Positions 37,101-48,128 of a DNA stretch of 64,000 nucleotides are shown here, one piece after another. Both the position numbers and the translations under genes were made by a program. The notes beneath the pieces were generated by a model that was not told the DNA's origin, made no database searches, and saw only the letters and a program-made list of their open reading frames with translations. The DNA comes from Lobulomyces angularis (Eukaryota > Chytridiomycota > Chytridiomycetes > Lobulomycetales > Lobulomycetaceae). Location: NCBI GenBank assembly GCA_027604685.1, contig JADHYX010000002.1, forward strand, positions 3,035 to 67,034. Direction: 5' to 3'. Position 1 is the stretch's first letter, and each line of letters opens with the position of its first letter.

Positions 37101-38060
37101 TCAGATTCCTCCTCAACTGTGCAGCACTCAAGAAAGTCTTCCAATGAGAGTACCTGTAAAAGAAATAGGAAACAGAAAAAGAAAAACAAAAATTCTAAGA
37201 AACAACCTCAGAAAGAAAAATTCGGGAAATTAAAATTGAATGAAAAGGAGGAAGAAGGGGACTATGAAGAAGATAATCAACCAACTATTTGTGAAATTAA
37301 TGAAATAGCCAGTGAAGTTGACCTGGAATTGAAAAGAGCTGAGTATTTGAGTAAATTTGGTAGAGGAGGATTGATCGATATATTAGCGTCTGAATTTCCT
37401 TTTCATGGCATTGAAAGTGGGGGTTATATGCTTTTATTGTGTGATTTGTTGAGGTAATTTATTATTACAGTTTTATTTATCTTAAAAAATAGGAGTGCGG
37501 CTGAGGAGGACACTAAGGAAGTAGAAGAATTGCGAATTGAATTGGATTATCAAAATATGGAAGAAACCCGCAATACTCCATTCAACTTGAAGCATTATCT
37601 TGATTTAAAACAAAATTGGAACTTAAATTTAAATAATTTTGTAAAATTAAACAAATCAATGGAAAAAAGCATATATAGTGAAAAAATGACGAAAAAAATT
37701 TTCCCTCAAAACACTGTCAACAGCATTCAAGAAAACTATTTCTTTGATAGTGAACCTTTGCCATCTGAAGCAATAAATCTTCTTTCGGAAGATTTTAACA
37801 AAGAAGCTATTTTACAGACGATTCAGGACTTCGAAATAAATAATCAGTTTTCAGAAGAATCTAATATATTCGGTGATACTACTATGGATAGTAGCCCCCT
37901 TCCACCAACATTATTTAGTAGGAAAAAATGCATTGAAGATTTTTTTAGTCAGTGGAATAGAAATGATTCAGTTAATGTCGATTTAATGGGGGACAATTTA
38001 AAAGAAGGAAATAGGAAACATGAAAATTTTGATTCTGATGCAAATTCAGAGGTTTTTTGA
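34103..38060 (+). CDS. SAPS-domain regulatory subunit of PP6 (Sit4-associated)
   Basis: Regulatory subunit family Sap155/185/190 and PPP6R1-3, which bind the PP6/Sit4 catalytic subunit. About ten exons. It starts MPRVRSQSF, with about 165 low-complexity residues before FWSTWFSNEEKD, which corresponds to the FWRFG start of usual SAPS proteins. Helical repeats follow (FRKFLFEISARQDAIIDIIL, YLIEMLNYCHEPAIQDSILRI, DLGFLKVLLNLC). A Lys-rich acidic loop lies at 37080-37290, then GGYMLLLCDLLR, NWNLNLNNFVKLNKSMEK (family W-x2-F...NK) and EDFNKEAILQTIQDFEINNQF, matching the FPEEAVLQQAFMDFQ signature. Divergent and longer N-terminally, but the C-terminal signatures make the call good. Confidence 0.8.
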
Positions 38061-38414
38061 GAGTAAATTGGAATTGATAAAAAAAAACATATATTTAAAC
38101 CTTAAGACAATAACTTAAAATTTTTATTTTTTTTCATCTTGAATTTTAACAAAACTTTTTTTTTTTTAACATGAATTATAGTTACTAAACTAAATAGTGT
38201 GTTTCTTAAAATAAAATTAAAACCAAATGTATTTTTAACCAGAATCTTTTAACAAATCCAAAGTTACCATAATGAATAGTTTAAATTGAAGCTAATTATA
38301 GAATCTTAATAATAAAGTACATATATTTATATAATTGATTAAAAACTATAATAATTTGAAGGGAAGTTTAAATTAAAATAAAAAAAAATTAGAAAATTAG
38401 AGCAATTTAATTAA
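38061..38414. other. Convergent intergenic region
   Basis: Between the 3' ends of the SAPS gene (+) and the S41 protease gene (-). AT-rich, with short TTAATTAA-type repeats near the protease stop. Nothing else seen. Confidence 0.5.
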
Positions 38415-41376
38415 TTAATTATTAATTAAAGAAAAAGAAACGCTTAACAGGTGCGGACCATTAATTTTCTCTCCCAAATCTAGATGGTTGGATTTGAATT
38501 CCCAACTTAGCTCCAAGTATTCAGATTCTAAGTCTTGTACTGTTACGTCCTCCAAAAGTCCTTTTCCACTGTAATTTTTAAGCAAAATTTTATCTTTAAA
38601 ACTTCCATTTTTTCCTGTAATATATTTAACATTTAAACTGAAGTGATCTCCTTCTTCGATTTCAAATGCACCTAGTTGCTTTATTATCAATTTTTTTCCC
38701 ATATAATTTTCAATTTTAATAAAAGCTTTAAACTTGGTATTTAAATTATTTGGATATTTATGTGTTCCATCGCCTAATTGCAATACGTTATCTAAAACGT
38801 TCCACCCAGCAAGAACCGTTTCTTTGTCACCTTTTGTGCAAATGGATTTGTACGACTCGCTGTTGAAGTCCAATTCAGTGGCAGCACCAAATAAAATTTT
38901 TTTGAAATTAGACAACGGAGGAATAGTTTCATGAAGTCTAACTTGACGGAGTCGTAAATTTCCGGATTCATCGTATCCATTAATTTCGTATTCACGCAAA
39001 CCAAGTTGTGTTGATGGTTGAGGGTCAGCAATAAGAAAGTTGGTAAATTGCTGATGATCTTTAAAACTAAATTCAGCTATATTTTCACTTCTAGCAGACA
39101 AGTGAATAGTTTTTATATTTTGGATATCACCGCGGAAACTAAAATGTTCTCCTTGAATGGATCTTGCTGTCAAAGGTATATTTGGGGAAACTAAAAAGCA
39201 ATTGAGTATTTTTTAACAAAGAATTCCAAATAATTACATGAAATTCCTGCAACACCCATATTATTTCTGGATTTTAAATCAGCTATAATTTTATCTAATG
39301 CACTATTTGAATTTGTATCAATGAAATCTTTTTGAGTTGGTCTGACTACCATCTAGTATAAAAAAAAAAGTATTACAATGATTTAAATTTAAAAGTTTTT
39401 AAATTTCTTAAATATACATCAGCTGAGACTCCTAAATCTTCAATAAGTGCACCATTTTTTCTGACAGCCTGTCTCCAAGCCAATCTCATGGTCTGACCTC
39501 CAGGGAGGTTATTTTTAAAATAAGTTGGGGCATACTGGTTTAACAAATTAAGATTCAAATTTAATAATTTAATAATTTTACATAGGAGAGAAAGGATAAA
39601 TCAACAACGTTAGCGCCACCTGCTCCAGTTTGGGGGTCTTCTCCGTAGATTCTTGCAACTCCATTATCTTTCATATTAGCTACAAACATATCACACGCTG
39701 AATAACATTTTGCATTCATCCAGACTCCTACCGGTTTACTATAATAATTACCCAAATTATTGGCATCTTTATAAGTAGTGAAACTTAACAGATCTGAAGT
39801 ATATTGCAGTCCTTTAGATTTTGCGTTTTGATAAGCAGTTTTCCAACTAAATAATTTAAAGTAAAAAAAAAAAATTTTAGTTAAAAATTGTCATTTTTTT
39901 AAATTTTCATGTTGCATACTCTGCCCAATTATTTAGCAAGACTCCATTAATTTCATTAACGAGAGCTCTAAACCTCATTGGCTGGACATTAATACCACCA
40001 AATAGCTGAGGTAAAGTATCGGCTAAAGAAACCAAACCGCCTAATTATAACGGTCAAAATTAAAAACTGAACTCTATCTATTATACCTCCGTTGTTTCTT
40101 ACATCAATAACTAGTGCTTCAGTGTCTTTCAACTGATTTGTTAAGAGACTATAAACAAGATTAAGAATAGTTTGTTGCCCATTGGTTGTAGTTTCAGGAA
40201 TGAAGCTAGAAATCTTTATTATTCCTATTTTTGAAGTGCCAGATTGATATATTGTATAGGATAATGTGCTATCTTGAGTAGTCTGATAATTTAAATTGGC
40301 AAAAGGAGGTGACATTTCGTATTCTACTCTAGCTCCAATTTTTTCTGCTCTATAAGGATCTAATGATTCTGTATCTATAGGATTTTCGATATCTTCAGAA
40401 GCTGTTGTTGGCGCGGAATCAACGCATGTATCAGAATAATAAGCAGCTGTTCAAATTTTTTTTTTTTTTGGCAAATTTAAAAATTGAAAGCCGATAAAAA
40501 CTTACTAACTACGCCTGTATATGAATATTGGCTGTTATCTGGTCTTTGCAACACATATTGAACAAAGGTTCCCGAGGGTGGTCCGTACATTGCACCTGAT
40601 CTGGTATCGAATAGGGATAGAACTGCTCTCATTCCACCGTAATTGTTGGCACCTTTTAAGACAAACAAAATTTAAAAAAAAAAAAAATTAAAATTATAAA
40701 TTTTTATTGGAAAGTTACCTCCACCAGCTGCTGCAAATTTTTGAAACAATTTTGCAGGGGTAAATCCATTAATACTTACAACAATATCACCTTTATTTAT
40801 CGAAAATCCACTAGGAATGTATTCCTTTTGGTAGTACCTAGTAGATTTTACAACTACAACTGGATTGTTTAATAAGTCGTTACTATTAATAAGATCTAGA
40901 GCAATAGGGTAAATCCAAGTAAAACAACTTGCAGGAGTTGGCAAAACAAAACTTGTACTAATTTATTGGAAATAAGTCAAAAATTTTATTTAAATTTATT
41001 AACTTACTGAAAGTCTCTCAATGATAATATAAACATCATTTGCGCACTTTGAAATTGAGGACTCGTTAGTGAACTTTGGCCATTTAAGATGTTATAAGCT
41101 GAGGCTAATGGACTACTTATGCTATATTGACTCATCTTGGTTGGTCCATTACAATAAATCTACAAATTTTATTTTCTAGGATTCACAACAACTAGTTTAA
41201 TGAAGTAATACCTGCATCATGTTTGCAACAATTCCTGCTACATTCTGCTGAGTAGTCGCCTTATAGGTAGGGACGGTGTATTTACTTTGTGTAGCACTAT
41301 CCCAAGTTTTTAATACCATAGTACAAACAACTGCATTTGCAAGTAGTAGTAATGAACACGCAAATTTTAATCGCAT
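38415..41376 (-). CDS. Secreted S41-family serine protease with C-terminal extension
   Basis: Starts MRLKFACSLLLLANAVVC, a clear signal peptide. About nine exons. An N-terminal region (NGPTKMSQYS, CFTWIYPIA) leads to a PDZ-like stretch (INKGDIVVSINGFTPA). The S41 core has LVIDVRNNGG, MNAKCYSACDMFVANM with the nucleophile Ser in SACDMF, and YGEDPQTGAGGANV. This arrangement resembles fungal CPAF/tail-specific-protease-like S41 proteins. After the protease, PNIPLTARSIQGEHF opens an in-phase last exon of about 250 residues, predicted mostly beta, with no recognised domain. Intron phase at 39180-39235 confirms it is the same gene. Probably an extracellular or wall-facing protease. Confidence 0.82.
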
Positions 41377-41934
41377 CGTTATAATATAATAAAGAAAATT
41401 TTTTTTTTGAAATTAATGCAGATAATATTCTTTTTTATTAGATATGAAACTTCCAGAATTCTTCAACTATTTTTTTTATTTTTTTTTCTAGAAAAAAAAC
41501 AGTTTTTAAGAATTCATTAAAACCATATTCCATTGAAGAATAAAACAACCCAAATATATTTTTAATACAATAATTCTGATGTTGGAAAAACCTTGTCAAA
41601 TTTTCTTATAAACCTGACAAGCCAAAAAATATATAATCAATGTGAAAGCACAATAAAAATTTCGTAACATTTTTATTAATTACACTGCCTATTTAACGGA
41701 GTTATACTGTTACAAAAAATAAGTTGATCAGAACCACTTTTTAATGCTGACATGCTGCAAAAATGGCAAACAAATTTGGCCAATTTCTTATATGAATATA
41801 TTGTACAGTGAAAAACCTAAAAGCATTAAAAAATCTACCATATAAAATTAACATGCAGTTAAAATAACTTAAAATTGTACAAAAAAAAAACTGTTTTCTT
41901 TGAATCACAGGCAGACAGCATAAAAAAATACAAG
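41377..41934. other. Intergenic
   Basis: About 560 bp between two minus-strand genes; contains the S41 protease promoter. A 65-codon minus-strand frame near 41741-41938 is Cys/Phe-rich and overlaps the inhibitor-2 stop; treated as chance. Confidence 0.45.
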
Positions 41935-42717
41935 TCAACTAATCATTCTTTTATCTTGATCATCAATGTCCGATTCCAATTCATCTTCAACTTAAGGAAA
42001 AAAAAATTAAAAAGGTAATGGAAAATTTTGATACCGAGGTGCTTTCCTCTCAACATGGCTTCCTTCATATTCTCATAGTGTCCCCTCCTATGGATGTCAA
42101 ACTCCTTCTTTTTTTGTATATCTAAAAAAATATTAGCAAGACTATGGTAGTGACAAAACCTTCAAATTCTGTTTCACTTTCACTGTCATTCCACTCGTCG
42201 AAATTTTTTTTTTTATTATTTGCATTTTTACCATTAACATCTCCCTGGTTAAAAATTTTACTAGAACAATTATCTTCTTGGGAAAGGTCAGAGATATCTT
42301 TGGAATCTGAAGCCAACCGAATAGCTTCCATAAGTTCCATAGGTGGAATGTCATCTACACCAAAATAATTCTTCAGTATATAACAATAAAATATATCTAC
42401 AAAATCACCTCCACGATGACCTAATAAAACATCATTATCTTGGTCATAGTGTATAAATGGAGTTTTCGGCTCGGAAATTTTCATCTATTTTATACTGTAA
42501 GTTTAGTTAGCAGGGTAACATAAAATACCGTTTTCCCTCGTTGAGAATCATGAAATGTAATTAATTCTTCATCCCAATGTATTTTTGAATTCGAATCGTT
42601 TTCGTGTCTTCCTCTTTTTAAAATTCCTTTTTTTGGTTGAGTTTGTAGTGATGGTGGATGATTTAAAGTTTCATTTAAATCTATCTCACTTTCACTGTTA
42701 AACTCTAAATTTTCCAT
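41935..42717 (-). CDS. GLC8: Protein phosphatase 1 inhibitor-2
   Basis: Intrinsically disordered PP1 regulator (IPP-2; yeast Glc8). Four exons. MENLEFNSESEID is followed by the PP1-docking KKGILK motif, HWDEELITFHDSQRGKT and MKISEPKTPFIHYD, the IDoHA-type block that sits on PP1. An acidic region (SESETEFE) follows, then the C-terminal helix KKKEFDIHRRGHYENMKEAMLRGKHL, where the HY-N-x2-EA pattern covers the PP1 active site. The tail ends DDQDKRMIS. All three PP1-contacting elements are kept. The third intron lies near 42121-42165. Confidence 0.92.
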
Positions 42718-43715
42718 ATTCCTTTTATTTCGTAGGTATTTGATAAAATATTAATAATATGGTATAAGGTCAATTTAATGTTACAATTTCATTCTTTAAC
42801 AAAACCCTTCGATTTTAAGAAAAATTGGAATTTTATGTTAAGTTGACATTATTAAAACTCATTACTTTAATCTAATTTTTTAATGACATTATCATAAAAC
42901 TCACTAAGGTAGCTAATAACAAGTTGAAAATTAATAAAATGAAATAGTTTTTTATTTATACACTGGTTAATTTAATGGTGCTAAATTTTTGTTGTTATTA
43001 TAAGAGCAGCTACTTTCAAGTTTCTTTTATTCTTTTAAACATAATACTTTTTCTTCCTCACCAAAATTTTCATTGGTTTTATCAATGGATTCTTATAACT
43101 GATTGTACAGTAAATTATTCTTAAAAAACGAACGGATTTTGTATGTTTCAATAAAAGCCAAGTTACTAAATTGAAAAAGTAAGTGGAACCGTAATTTTTT
43201 ATCCTGGGCAATGATTTAGTTTAGATGCATCACGTAATTTTCGTTAATTTTCTTAGTTCTGCTATTTAAGCACTATATTTAGAATTAACATAATTTACAC
43301 ATGATTTTTTAAATTTCAACTTTAAAATTTTGAATTACTTTATTCACAATTTTTCCAGTAGCATGATATTACTACCCAACACAACATATTTTCACAAAGT
43401 TTAGTTTACTTATAATGCTCAAATTTTGATAACCTAATACAGAGAATACTTCAGAATGGAATAGATTTGTAGTTAATATTCAAAACTTCTGTTAAAGTTT
43501 TTTTCTTATCCACATAACATTTCAAGTGAACCATTTATGAAATACAAAAATCACATTTCTAAAAAGTTGAAAAAGTTTTTGATTTCTGATATATGTATTT
43601 TGGAATTAATTAATTATCTTCTAAAATTAACAAAACTTAAAAAAAGAGTCCTTTTTAACCAAGTTATTTTTTTAAAGCAGCTAATAAAAAAAAAATAAGT
43701 GGGGGAACAATTATT
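42718..43715. other. Long intergenic region, nothing recognised
   Basis: About 1 kb between inhibitor-2 and RPL29, both on the minus strand. Homogeneous AT-rich sequence. I found no frame, RNA signature or repeat. It should contain the inhibitor-2 promoter and the RPL29 3' UTR. Confidence 0.45.
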
Positions 43716-44028
43716 TTATGCTTTACCAAGACTTCCTTTAATAGCATATCTTTGATTTCTTAAAAATTTTGGGTCACAGCCTTTTAAAGATCTATATCTA
43801 CCAACCTTAGGCTTTTTAATACCATTACGATGAGCTTTCTTATTTTGATTGTGATTGGTGTGATTTTTACTTTTAGACACTAATTAAAGAAAAAATGTTA
43901 ATCTTCAACTTAATAAAATATTGAAATTATAATGGTTAGAATAATTAAAAGTGTTTTATAAAACCAAATAATAGAGAAGAAGCTGATTTGGTTGGTAAAT
44001 ATTTAAAGGTTGGATGAGTTGACTTACT
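43716..44028 (-). CDS. RPL29: Ribosomal protein eL29 with intron-split start codon
   Basis: Cytosolic 60S protein eL29. Exon 2 (43716-43879) reads [20 protein letters not shown], then [33 protein letters not shown] and a stop, which is eL29 from residue 2 to the end. No ATG exists in frame, and there is no ATG on this strand between 43880 and 44138. The exon begins TG. Upstream, a strong GTAAGT donor (44022-44027) follows an A at 44028. Splicing gives A|TG TCT, that is Met-Ser-Lys-Ser, exactly the expected start, total 54 aa. The gene is divergent from symplekin (122 bp from 44028 to its ATG). Confidence 0.88.
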
Positions 44029-44150
44029 TTTTCAATCTTTTTTCAAATTAGTAATTTTGATTTGAATGTTACACGAAGCTTCTTTATGGTGTTCAATACT
44101 GACGTTAGGTTTTCTTGTTTACTATAAAATATTATTGTCATTAAAAAAAA

Positions 44151-47100
44151 ATGAATACTTTTCTTGAAGCTTTAGAGTCAAAACAAGATGAATCAATTAT
44201 TGAAGGATTATTTAATGTTTTGAAGTCTTTGGAAGATGATCATTCACAAATAAAATCTTCTTTGAGTCCAGTTTTAAATATGGCTAAAACAACTAATAAT
44301 ACAGTCAAATCTTTGATAATAAAAATATTATCTTTTGTTTTGAAATTGGAATTTAAATCTGAAGATGTATCCTGTTCTGGTATTTATTTACAATTAGTCA
44401 ATTACTGTTAAAATTAAAAAATAGAATTATTAATTTGCATTAATACTCTGTTAACTTATCTTGAAAGTGAACAGAACCCTTTAATTTTAAATCAAGCCAT
44501 TTTAAGTTGTTCTACAACTTACTGTAACATTTTTCGCTTTTTGTAATTATAAGCAGTTATCACCTTTACTTTTTACTTAACCGAACCCATTTGTTATTTT
44601 TCATTTTAGGGCAGAACATCCTCCAATCGATTCTACGCTGTGGTTAAAACTTAAAGAAGTTGAAAGACTTGTTGCCGAAAAACTCTTTTACAGTAAAAAC
44701 AGTGGAGTCAAAATTTGTTCGATTAAATTTATGTCGACGTTAATAATTTTGCATTTTGATTCAGGCGCTCAGATTGTAAGTTGATGAACAAGTCTCTCAT
44801 TTCTTTGAATTTTAAATTACTTTATTTTTTTAATTTAAAAAAAATACTTAGAGAACAGATAACAGTTTTGGAATTGAAAATGTTTTAGACTCGCATCCGT
44901 TTATAGATAAACTAGAATCTGTTAAGAAGTCTCGGCAGCATTTATCAAAATTGTTGAGTCTTGTTCAACCTGGAACTATGTATTTCAAAGAATATTAAAA
45001 ATAAATTGACTTTTTTAGTGCAAATACCGCAACAATCACTGCTGCATTAAATTGTCTATTTCAAATAACTAAAATATTACCACACACCAATACATACATT
45101 ATACCCATAATTTTAATTTTGAGTAAAAACCCACCAATATCCCTGTCAAATTTTCAGTTAAAAAGCTTGGAGCGGACACTCAAAGTGATTTTGTTACACT
45201 TTTTGAGGTATTTCAGATTCAGATATAACCTAAGTTCCTTTTTTTCAGGTCCCCAAATAATGCTAATTACGCAGATGATATCACAGATATTTTATTGCTG
45301 ATTGGAGTCAATTCTCGGGAAATTTCATTTGCTAGGAAATTGGCAAATTTGGCTCCTTTGAAAAAAAATTATATTCCGCTTTCTAATACAAAAAGAGTCA
45401 AGAGATTGGCAGTAGAAAATGAAGAAGCTGAAAATAAAATCTTTTCTGAACACATTTTAAACAATATTGATATTCATCAACTTCCAGTAGGTATCGTTGT
45501 TGAAATAATTGTTAGAACAGCCGAAGCTACTTCTGAGGTAAAATGGAAGGAAGCAGTAGAGGTATATATGCCTTTTTTTGATTATTAATAACTTTTTCCA
45601 CAGAAATATAAAGACATAATACTTAATGGTCCTATTTCCTCAAAAGCAAAGAGACTAAAATTGGCACAATCCCGAGACCCAAGAAGGGCGATTAATCAAG
45701 ATGTTAAATCTGTAAAGGCAGATGCTGCTGTTATAAAGGCGCCTAGTGTAAATAAAGCAGTTGTTGAGGCAATTGCATCCGAAGCGGATGAAAATGAAGA
45801 AGTATTGGACGAAGATGAAATAGATGGAAATAATATTGATGACCGCATGGAAGAAGAAGTGGATGGTAGCACTAATTACGAAAAAATTTATCAAAGCTTC
45901 AAACGAATTTTAGAATTTGAAAATATTAATTTGGAAAAGTTTGAAAACAGTATTACTAACAGCAGTAATTCCACTACGTCGAATGCTAATGCTAATAAAT
46001 TGTTTGATAACAAAATTTCAAAAACTAAAAGCATGTTTGCTATGAAAGAAGGTTGGGGTTTGATAATATCTCGTCTTGCCTCGCAAGATTTTATCAAAAA
46101 TTTAATGAATGATGATGTTTTGGTGGAAAAATCGACTGTAGATTTACAAAAAATTTTGTTAAATTTCATTTTGCAAGATTTTAAAGCGAGGTAACTACAT
46201 CAATTTTGCAATGTTAATTTTTGTCAGACACGAGTTGGCAGTTCTTTGGCTGCACGAGGAATGGCTAGTTTCTAGAAAAAAATTTGCAGAGTTAAACTTA
46301 CCAGCTGAAGAAGAAGAAAATTTTATGAAAAGCTCCAGCTATTTTCTATTATTTCATGATATATTAAGTAAACTGCATCAAAAAGTGGATCATATTGCAG
46401 ATTATGATGATGAATACGGTGTCGAAAAAGTAGCGTGGGTGTTAGAACCAAAAGATAGAACTTTTACAAAATTTTTAATTGATGCCCCAGAACTAAACTC
46501 TGATTCCTTAAAATTTGTAAAAGATTGCTGTGAAGATGAAGCTAGGTTTGAATTATTTTCTTTACATGCATTCACAATTTTTCAGGATGCCTTTAGGAAT
46601 TTCAACACTACGAGATCTTGTTCATCTCAGACCAGCAATTCGAGAAAATGCTATACAAATTTTACTTGAACTTTGTACTCATAGAGGTATGATGTTTTAA
46701 TACTGATTATAATTATTATGTAGTTCGAACAACTAGAAATACGGCTATAGTTACAGTTAAGAGATGGTTTCAAGTGGAATCTCTGAATTTAACTGGAATT
46801 ATTGAGGATTTTTCCAAAAAGTGCATTATGTCTTTGACAGCACCAAGTGTTGAAATTTTGTCCACTACACTTAACGAAGTCGATAAGATGGAAGAGCCAG
46901 GTGAAATATGGAAAGAGGAGGATGTAGTTAGATGTTTGGAATTATTTTTATCACTGTGCAGTAAAAAATTTGAGCTGTTAATTGAGTAAGATATTAAGAT
47001 GTTCATAATTAACTTTATATGAAGAGTCTTTTTCTTATATCCAAAAGTTCACCCAAGTGCACAAGCGGGAATTAGAAATTGCATTACTCCATTAGTAAAA

Positions 47101-48054
47101 TCTATGTATGGTCATCAAAATCCTGCTGCAAAAAAAACTTTACTGGATGTTATATCCAACTTTCCTAGAGGAAGTGAACTTTTAGTATTGAAGTTAATTA
47201 TATTGCTTACCGAGAAAGGAAAGCCATCTCAGGAGTTGGTCAATGTTGTCAAAGATGTAATACAACGATTTAAACTAGACATTAGATTTCTTCTGCCTAT
47301 TTTAACTGGTTTAGACAAGGTAAGCTTACTCTTTATAATAGAAATTGTTTAACTTTTTAGCCGGAGATTTTATCTATCTTGCCAAAATTGTTTCGCTTAC
47401 TTGACGGGACTGAAAAAGAACAAAAAGTGGTGAAGGAAGCGCTAATAAAGTTATGTGGGTCAGAAAGTGGTGAAACTCCTTCAATTTTACCAGCAGAAGT
47501 ATTAATTGCAGCACACAATATGGAAGAAGCTATTGGTGTAAAAACTGTTATGGAAGGTATGAACAAAAAAAAGAAATCCATGCAAATTTTTTTCTATTAG
47601 CCACTCAGATCTGTTTTAGTTTACCAAATTTATTTGATGAAGAAGTATTAGCGTTTACAATGCAAAAATTAGCTGATCAACAGAAGTTGCCAATACTTTT
47701 AATGAGAACCATTATGCTTAGCGTTAAAGCATTCAAGGGTTTGACCGCTAATGTTAATACAATACTTTCTAAATTAGTTGGAAGGAAAGTTTGGACAAAT
47801 AAGAATCTATGGGCAGGATTCATCAGATGTTGTGATGTAAGTTGCAAAAATATTTGAGAAATCTTTTAAATCTTATATTTTAGGCTACTTCACCAGGTTC
47901 GTTTCATGTTTTTGTTACTCTTCCAAAAGAACAAATTGAAGACGCACTAAAGCAAGTTCCAAAGTTAAAACCAGGACTTAGAAATTACCTTGAAAACTTA
48001 TCAGCCGCTCAAAAAAATTCCGGCACTATTCAGAATATATTTTCTTTACTATAG
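44151..48054 (+). CDS. PTA1: Symplekin/Pta1, cleavage and polyadenylation scaffold
   Basis: Scaffold of the mRNA 3'-end processing complex that also contacts Ssu72. More than ten exons. The N-terminal HEAT part covers MNTFLEALESKQDESII, HPPIDSTLWLKLKEVERLVAEKL and STLIILHFDSGAQIRTDNSFG. An acidic middle (45770-45870) follows the conserved QSRDPRR. The C-terminal symplekin domain has MPLGISTLRDLVHLRPAIRENA, KVHPSAQAGIRNCITPL, ELVNVVKDVIQRFKLDIRFLLPIL and RKVWTNKNLWAGFIRCC, ending QNIFSLL. Gene order within the protein and the family-specific C-terminus make the call secure. Length about 1,000 aa is normal. Confidence 0.93.
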
Positions 48055-48128
48055 ATTAGAAGTTGTTTAATTCTTTTTATCAATGATCTTCAATTTATTT
48101 AACTTCCACAAAACCCTATTCCAGTTTT

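Noticed and set aside
44101..44141. ATG near 44139 on the minus strand as RPL29 start
   Set aside because: It reads MTIIFY, has no donor in a suitable phase, and would add residues foreign to eL29; the split A|TG gives the exact family start.
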